This document shows positions 58,742 to 64,000 of a DNA stretch of 64,000 bases, in pieces. Each line of letters starts with the position of its first letter. Position 1 is the first letter of the stretch. The notes under the pieces were generated by a model. The model did no database searches, was not told the DNA's origin, and saw nothing but the letters and a program-made list of their open reading frames with translations. The translations under genes were made by a program, and so were the position numbers. The stretch lies in NCBI GenBank assembly GCA_936450465.1, contig OW388289.1, positions 67,640,420 to 67,704,419 on the forward strand. The letters are read 5' to 3'. This stretch comes from Gibbula magus. Lineage: Eukaryota > Mollusca > Gastropoda > Trochida > Trochidae.

Positions 58742-59164
58742 ATATAGCTTTATGATAGTCATAAGCCTTGACAGAGATTATTATGACTTGGACCTGGGGG
58801 AGGTACAACAAAGCGAAAATGACATGCTTGTTTAACTCTTTAACTTTATTTCTGCAATGGAGTCCAATGTTTGCCTATGCCGTCACTAAGACCTGCTTCT
58901 GTGCATACGTTTAATCTTCTCTCTGCATTGGGTTATATGGGCAAGCAGGTTTGGTAAATTATGCTGATAAAGAACTGATTTTTGTTTCAAACAAGTACTT
59001 GTTGACAATGTTCTGCAGTTGTATGACGCTTACACTAGTTAAAGTTATATATCGCCTTTTTAGAACTTGACTAAACTAGATATAACTATGATTATTTACA
59101 TACTCTAGTTGATAAGTCACCGTAGCCAATTGAGAACCTCTCAGTTCAACCAGATATAACACTG
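58742..59164. other. No gene recognised
   Basis: Nothing identified. Confidence 0.4.
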
Positions 59165-60200
59165 AAGAATAAGGAGAGTTACTTCCCCCACCCTAGCTCG
59201 AAGCTAGGTGGCTTAGCCAATGACATTATTCCTCCCTCTTTCGAGCTGTCGCATGGAAGTTAGTTTATGCAGCTCTCGGAGTTTTGATAATATACCATTA
59301 AAGCTGACCCTCGACAAGGGCTTATATCTCCCGGGCTGCTGTTATTGTCTCCTTCACATGTAAGCTGCTCAGTCATCTCTGTGTCCTTTGATCGCCTTCT
59401 CCCGACTTCTCATGACTGGGAAGTCAAGTGTCACTCGTTGTTTTGAGACAATGGCATTTCGAGAGTTGCGCTTTCTACACCTGGGTAGACAGGAACTTTG
59501 TAGGCAGTCGTGCTCCGGGCGTCGGCTTCTGGCTTCAGCAGTCTGTCGTTGTCTAGGTGCCTCCCCAGCGTAGGATCTCATTTTAGCAGTTTGCCTCCCC
59601 CTCTCGCCGTTGGGTTAGTAGATGCCTTACATGGTGGAGGTCAGGGAGCTGACGCCGGTGTCAGGTGTCTGCGATACCTTCTCTGAGAGTCCTTTCCGTC
59701 CTCCTCCAGCCACCTCCCAACTTTTCGCAGACGCCTCAACCCAAGAATTGGGAGCCCATTTGGACACAGAACACATCAGGCCTTATAACTAGATGTGATT
59801 CGCCTGGCGATTGGTCAATGGTTGACCCATCTGAGGAGCGAAGTCCACACAGACAGCTCGACTGCGGCCTGGGCGATCAACAAGCATGGATCGACCAGGG
59901 TGGACTCCATTCTTCAGCAGGTGATAGAGCTGTTTCGTCAACCTATTCATTAGAGCGCTCCACATTCCCGGGAGCCTAAGAACGTCCTTATGGACGCTCT
60001 GTCTCGGCCGGACAAGCCTCCATCCACAGAGTGGATGTTTCACTCTACAGTGTTCGAGAGTATATGCCTCCAGTTGGGCAGACCTCCCATAACCCTCATG
60101 AAATCGGAGCGGTCTCGGCAATTTTGGCTCTACATATTAACATACCTGTGGCGGACATCATGGCGGGCTGTTTTGGGGGGGGGGGGGGGGGTCTGGCATG
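59165..60200 (+). pseudogene. DIRS-like retrotransposon relic (RT end and RNase H)
   Basis: GC-rich island in AT-rich DNA. Broken frames carry RNase H landmarks: QLFADASTQELGAHLD (59722-59775 region), HTDSSTAAWAINKHGSTRVD (59845-59910 region), and KNVLMDALSRPDKPPSTEW (59980-60035 region). ADAS, TDSST and the DALSRPD tail are in family order, typical of DIRS-type elements that encode a tyrosine recombinase. An upstream stretch (AFSRLLMTGKSSVTRC, 59390-59440) fits the RT end. No recombinase domain or split direct repeats recognised. At least four frame changes; inactive. Confidence 0.65.
60175..60191. repeat. Poly(G) run
   Basis: 17 consecutive G at the 3' edge of the DIRS-like relic. May be prone to length error in the assembly. 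Confidence 0.9.
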
Positions 60201-61822
60201 GTGTTCGTTAACCATAACTTACATGACGTGCCTACCGAAAAACTTGAACGTGTGGCAAGATTGGGGCCTCAGGTTTTCGCCCAGCAGTTGACCTCCTCGG
60301 GGCATCCGTCACGTTAGGGATTTTTCCACCTTTTCTGAAGTGCATGTTTCTCAATAAACTTTGCATTGCACTTTTTATTTGGTTGGTTGACTTGGTTTGT
60401 TAGTTGGCAACCAATATGGTCTGTTGGCGCCGGCCACAAAGGGCCGGGGTTCGGTGGACCCATAAGACTAATGTCAGCCTCCTAGCCTCTGTTCATAGGT
60501 ATCTCCAGCTAGCACCCCAACTATTTATCATAAGCTTTGCATGAATATGTTTTTACATATTGCTCTATAGACATGATATATTAAGATATTTGGCAAATTC
60601 TGTTCTATGTAACGAGATAACATTAAATCACCTGCTGATATGCTTTGAATATTATTTGAACAGTGATTTTGTGATTATTGCCTTATCGCCGGACCGATTT
60701 CGACAAATTTTTCAGGGTGAATACCTTGTGACTTATATTTAATTTGTTTTGAACTAGATTGTTTTACTTCTTTCGTGTGTTATCTGCCCTTGACGTTGAC
60801 CTTCAAACCTCAACATCTCGAAAACTAATCACAATCACTTCATAAAACCTTCTCCAAAATGTAGGCAATGACATTCCACTGGATAACAACCATACATGTA
60901 TTTGAGGCATTTTCACGGTACACGTCTTTCCAAATTGTTTGCTAACTGCTATACAAACACTAATTAATGTATGATAACTCATCTGAACGACATGAATGAA
61001 TTTACACAAAAATCTATTCATCAAACTATGAATGTCGTCCTAGAACTTTTATAATATAACAAAATTGGCTCTGAATTCTCTCCCCAAAGAGATTACTCAG
61101 TGTGTCCATGTTCCCATTAACGATATTGTTTATATGATAGTTTGTATCACGTGGCCGTACTGTCTATTCTTTCTGAAGGAAATTAATATTTAGTACAGGG
61201 AATTTATCTTAGATATATCACAACTGGAATTCCAATCCTTCGCGCTCGACAATGAGAAAAGTAACCCTGTTTATGAAACCATCGGAAATAGAATATTATT
61301 GCTAATGTAAGATGAGTCTTGATCGTGAATTGCAGTAGATTAATGAGAATGACGGATCCTTTTTGTGACAGCTGGGTAACTAAGCAAGTGAGAGACGGCT
61401 ATCTGTGAACAGACGTTTTGGTGTGCTTGATTAGTAGAGAAGAATGAACACTCATCAATTTAACAACATTCATAAACTAGAACTGAACTATAGCGACAAA
61501 GGATTGTATTTATCCTTGGATCGGATTTGATGGGTTATATCTTAATTCTGTCTGTCTGTCCGGCCTTCTGTATATTTGTCCTTTAACCCTAACTATTGAT
61601 GGAGCATTTCCCCCAAGCTTAAACCATTGTGACAACTCTTTATTGGTCAGTGATAGGCCAGTGATATTCATTTACATCTACAATGGCGAGGCCTTTGAGG
61701 CAATACTGTCATACATTGTGAGCTTGACCATGACACAGAGAGTACGTTTCATACATAATTACATAAATATAAACAGTGTTAAAGCGCCAATATCCAGCTA
61801 AGCTAAGCTGATTAAAGGCAAT
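60201..61822. other. No gene recognised
   Basis: The first ~300 bp remain GC-rich (GGCGCCGGCCACAAAGGGCC near 60426) and may belong to the DIRS-like relic's 3' end. The rest is unassigned. Confidence 0.35.
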
Positions 61823-61889
61823 TTGATTGCCCCCGATCATTTGATGTCACTGTTAACGACACTCTTTGTCAACCTCAGCTCCATTTGGA

Positions 61890-62170
61890 GTATGCACTTT
61901 TGCGGCCATTATGTGCACCAAGTTAAAGTAGCTTGCTCATCCTTACGAGGTACCTTCATAGCTGGGTGGACTAGGACACACAGTATTTTGTCCAAGCATA
62001 CTGTACCTGCAACTAGGTATCTGCACGTATTCATGTGGCCATTTTCAGTGCACAGTTATGACGACAATGAAAGAGTCCGCACACAAAGTTAACTCTAAGG
62101 TTTTTACACCCGATCACAGGTAGACTCTAACATGGCACCTCACGATTGCTAACCTGACGCATTTGCCGAC
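61890..62170 (-). repeat. Possible degraded SINE
   Basis: AGCTGGGTGGACTAGGACAC and TTTTGTCCAAGC resemble the reverse complement of the family B SINE body. A tRNA-like head would lie around 62100-62160 but is too diverged to confirm. The 89-codon open frame is unlikely to be a gene. Confidence 0.3.
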
Positions 62171-63264
62171 TCGGCAACCCTGTCCCCGAAAGGCCTTTTG
62201 TACTTGACTTGACACTTTGAAAGTTTATATACAAGCTATACCGCGCTAATAGTGTTTGACAAACATTTATGTATCTCATCTAAAATCATACACATATTTT
62301 TTTTATATCAGAATTCAAATATTTAATAAGAAATGTTTGTACTTTCCATTATAAATGTACGATCGCAAGCTTCTAAGGCACATTTAAACACAAAAACGAC
62401 CTTAAGTTTTAAGTTTAAAGCAGAATGAAAGATGTTTCAATGTTGTGAAATAATGTGTATATATTTTCAGCTGATTTATTATCAAAGGGAAGTCTTTAAG
62501 ATTACATTATTTTATACCTGTATGAATAAAATCTACTGGCCATATTTGAATTATTGATCATTCGAAATACATGTACATGTACGTAGTCAATCATTCAAAA
62601 CATGAATGATATGGAAAGTGTTTTATCTTGACAGTCTATTAACGGTAAACTATTTTGCGTGCCTGTTATATCCTTTTCCATAAATACTCTAGCTTTGTAA
62701 TTTACACACTCCAAGAACGACAGTATGACTCTGGAGACCTCAAAATATGTGTCTAGAAATAGACGAGGTATGGTAATTTCTCAATTATTAATAGCTTTAT
62801 ACATCGTCCAACGAAATTAAAGTTTTGTTTATAAAACTATTGTTTACCCCTTAGTCGCATTTGGTATTGAATGACTTTTACCTGAACAGGTGAAATGAGT
62901 CAAAGCGGTAAACCATCAAATTAAGTTGTGTTGATTAAACAAGTATTTATCACAGTATATAACTTGGCTATCAACATTATCAACATCTACCGACATAGAA
63001 TTGTATTACGAGTACAGCACACAGAATCATAACTCAACAATTCATAGCATTATCAACTATCAACAAATCAGAATTCCATAAAAAGTGATGTACATATAAA
63101 GTTTGTTATAGTATCCGATTGCTTGATCTGAAATGAAAAGAATAAGATTGACAAAAGTATTTTGTCTTCAGGATTATACCAATTTAATATTTCATTTGCT
63201 ATTTAACCAATGTATTATCTATGGAAACGCATAAGGGTCACATGAAAAAATATTTTTGAAAATA
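62171..63264. other. No gene recognised
   Basis: Nothing identified. Confidence 0.4.
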
Positions 63265-63384
63265 TTATCTCCTCATTAGGACTTAGTATCTTCTAATTAG
63301 TACTCAGTATCTCCTAATTAGGACATAACATCTCCTAATTAGTGCTTAATATCTCGTATTTATGACATAATATCTTCTAATTAA
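63265..63384. repeat. 21-bp tandem array, about 6 units
   Basis: Unit of the form TATCTCCTAATTAGGACATA. The core TCCTAATTAGGA is a perfect 12-bp palindrome. Units diverge toward the 3' end. Confidence 0.85.
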
Positions 63385-64000
63385 AAAAATAAATCCTGTG
63401 ACCCTAATAAGCTTCCATAATTATCGACCTTTCCTAATCAATCCGATGAATTTGTTACCTGAGATTCAAGTTCACATGAAAACGTCCTGATATTTCATTT
63501 TTAATGAGACGCGTTTCTGGTGTCACCAGGACGTGATTTTTAATTTCTTCATCTTTGTCAGGAAAGGGACAACGAATTCAATGTGATTAGCATAATGTTG
63601 TGTTTATACACTTCATGATTGTTTACATTTTACAGAAAATAAGCGACGTTTTTTTTTAATATGTGGTATTGTTGTTGCTATTAATATTGCTATGGAAACA
63701 TATACTTTGACTGAGGGGCAGAGTACACATATATATATGATGTGCAATCATTTTTTATTCATGCATATCTAACCATTTTTTAAGTACAATAACTGTCTGT
63801 TGACTTTATCTAAATTAACTATCTATCATATGAATACAATGAATTATATATGTTATATGTGTTTAGCAGTTACAGTATGGGTTCTCTCAGTCGAAGAAAA
63901 GTGTTTTCACTACAGCTAGTCAGATATATGTTTACTAAACACTGTTAAATATCACAAAAACGGATAATGTAGTGCAACATGAACTATCTGCATGGTGACG
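63385..64000. other. No gene recognised
   Basis: Nothing identified up to the window edge. Confidence 0.4.

Noticed and set aside
60031..60291. 86-codon frame with poly-Gly
   Set aside because: Crosses the poly(G) run at the end of the DIRS-like relic and matches no domain.
61823..62092. 89-codon + frame
   Set aside because: No recognisable domain; overlaps a possible degraded SINE in the opposite orientation.

Overview
The window is AT-rich eukaryotic DNA: spliced genes with GT-AG introns, tRNA-derived SINEs, several LINE lineages and a heavy load of Tc1/mariner-type DNA transposons and short non-autonomous elements. Repeat style, (ATT)n-tailed LINE and SINE copies, a DIRS-like relic and frequent ACATGTACATG words suggest a marine lophotrochozoan, most likely a bivalve mollusc. 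That assignment is an inference; no marker gene proves it.

The only host genes I can reconstruct completely are two short-chain dehydrogenase/reductase (SDR) genes of the 15-hydroxyprostaglandin dehydrogenase type. They lie tail to tail: copy 1 on + (ATG 2197, stop 11280, 7 exons, 257 codons) and copy 2 on - (ATG 21579, stop 14676, 7 exons, 258 codons). Every intron sits at the same codon and in the same phase (0,1,0,1,0,2), and both keep the full SDR active site (S138, Y151, K155). They are an old inverted duplication. Their introns and the 3.4 kb between the stops are packed with SINEs, MITEs and a fold-back element.

From about 21.6 kb to the end I find no convincing host exon. The landmarks there are mobile: a hairpin element (25.7 kb); a 545-bp inverted-repeat element (29.5 kb); a decayed Tc1-like transposase (30.2-30.9 kb); a 5'-truncated L1/Tx1-like LINE with a perfect 14-bp target duplication (33.47-36.83 kb) into which a mariner with an uninterrupted 351-aa DD34D transposase has jumped; a CR1/L2-like LINE fragment (40.1-41.5 kb) inserted in one unit of a tandem duplication; a (TA)n tract (43 kb); a 23-bp minisatellite with a 69-bp higher-order period (54 kb); a SINE (56.7 kb); a nearly intact Tc1 element with one frameshift (57.2-58.7 kb); and a GC-rich DIRS-like RNase H relic (59.4-60.1 kb).

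A ~490-bp MITE family is present as four copies (12.9, 16.7, 18.5 and 42.1 kb), three of them in or beside SDR copy 2. I found no rRNA gene, intact tRNA gene, CRISPR array or viral gene. The strongest observations are the mirror-image SDR pair and the LINE/mariner nest.
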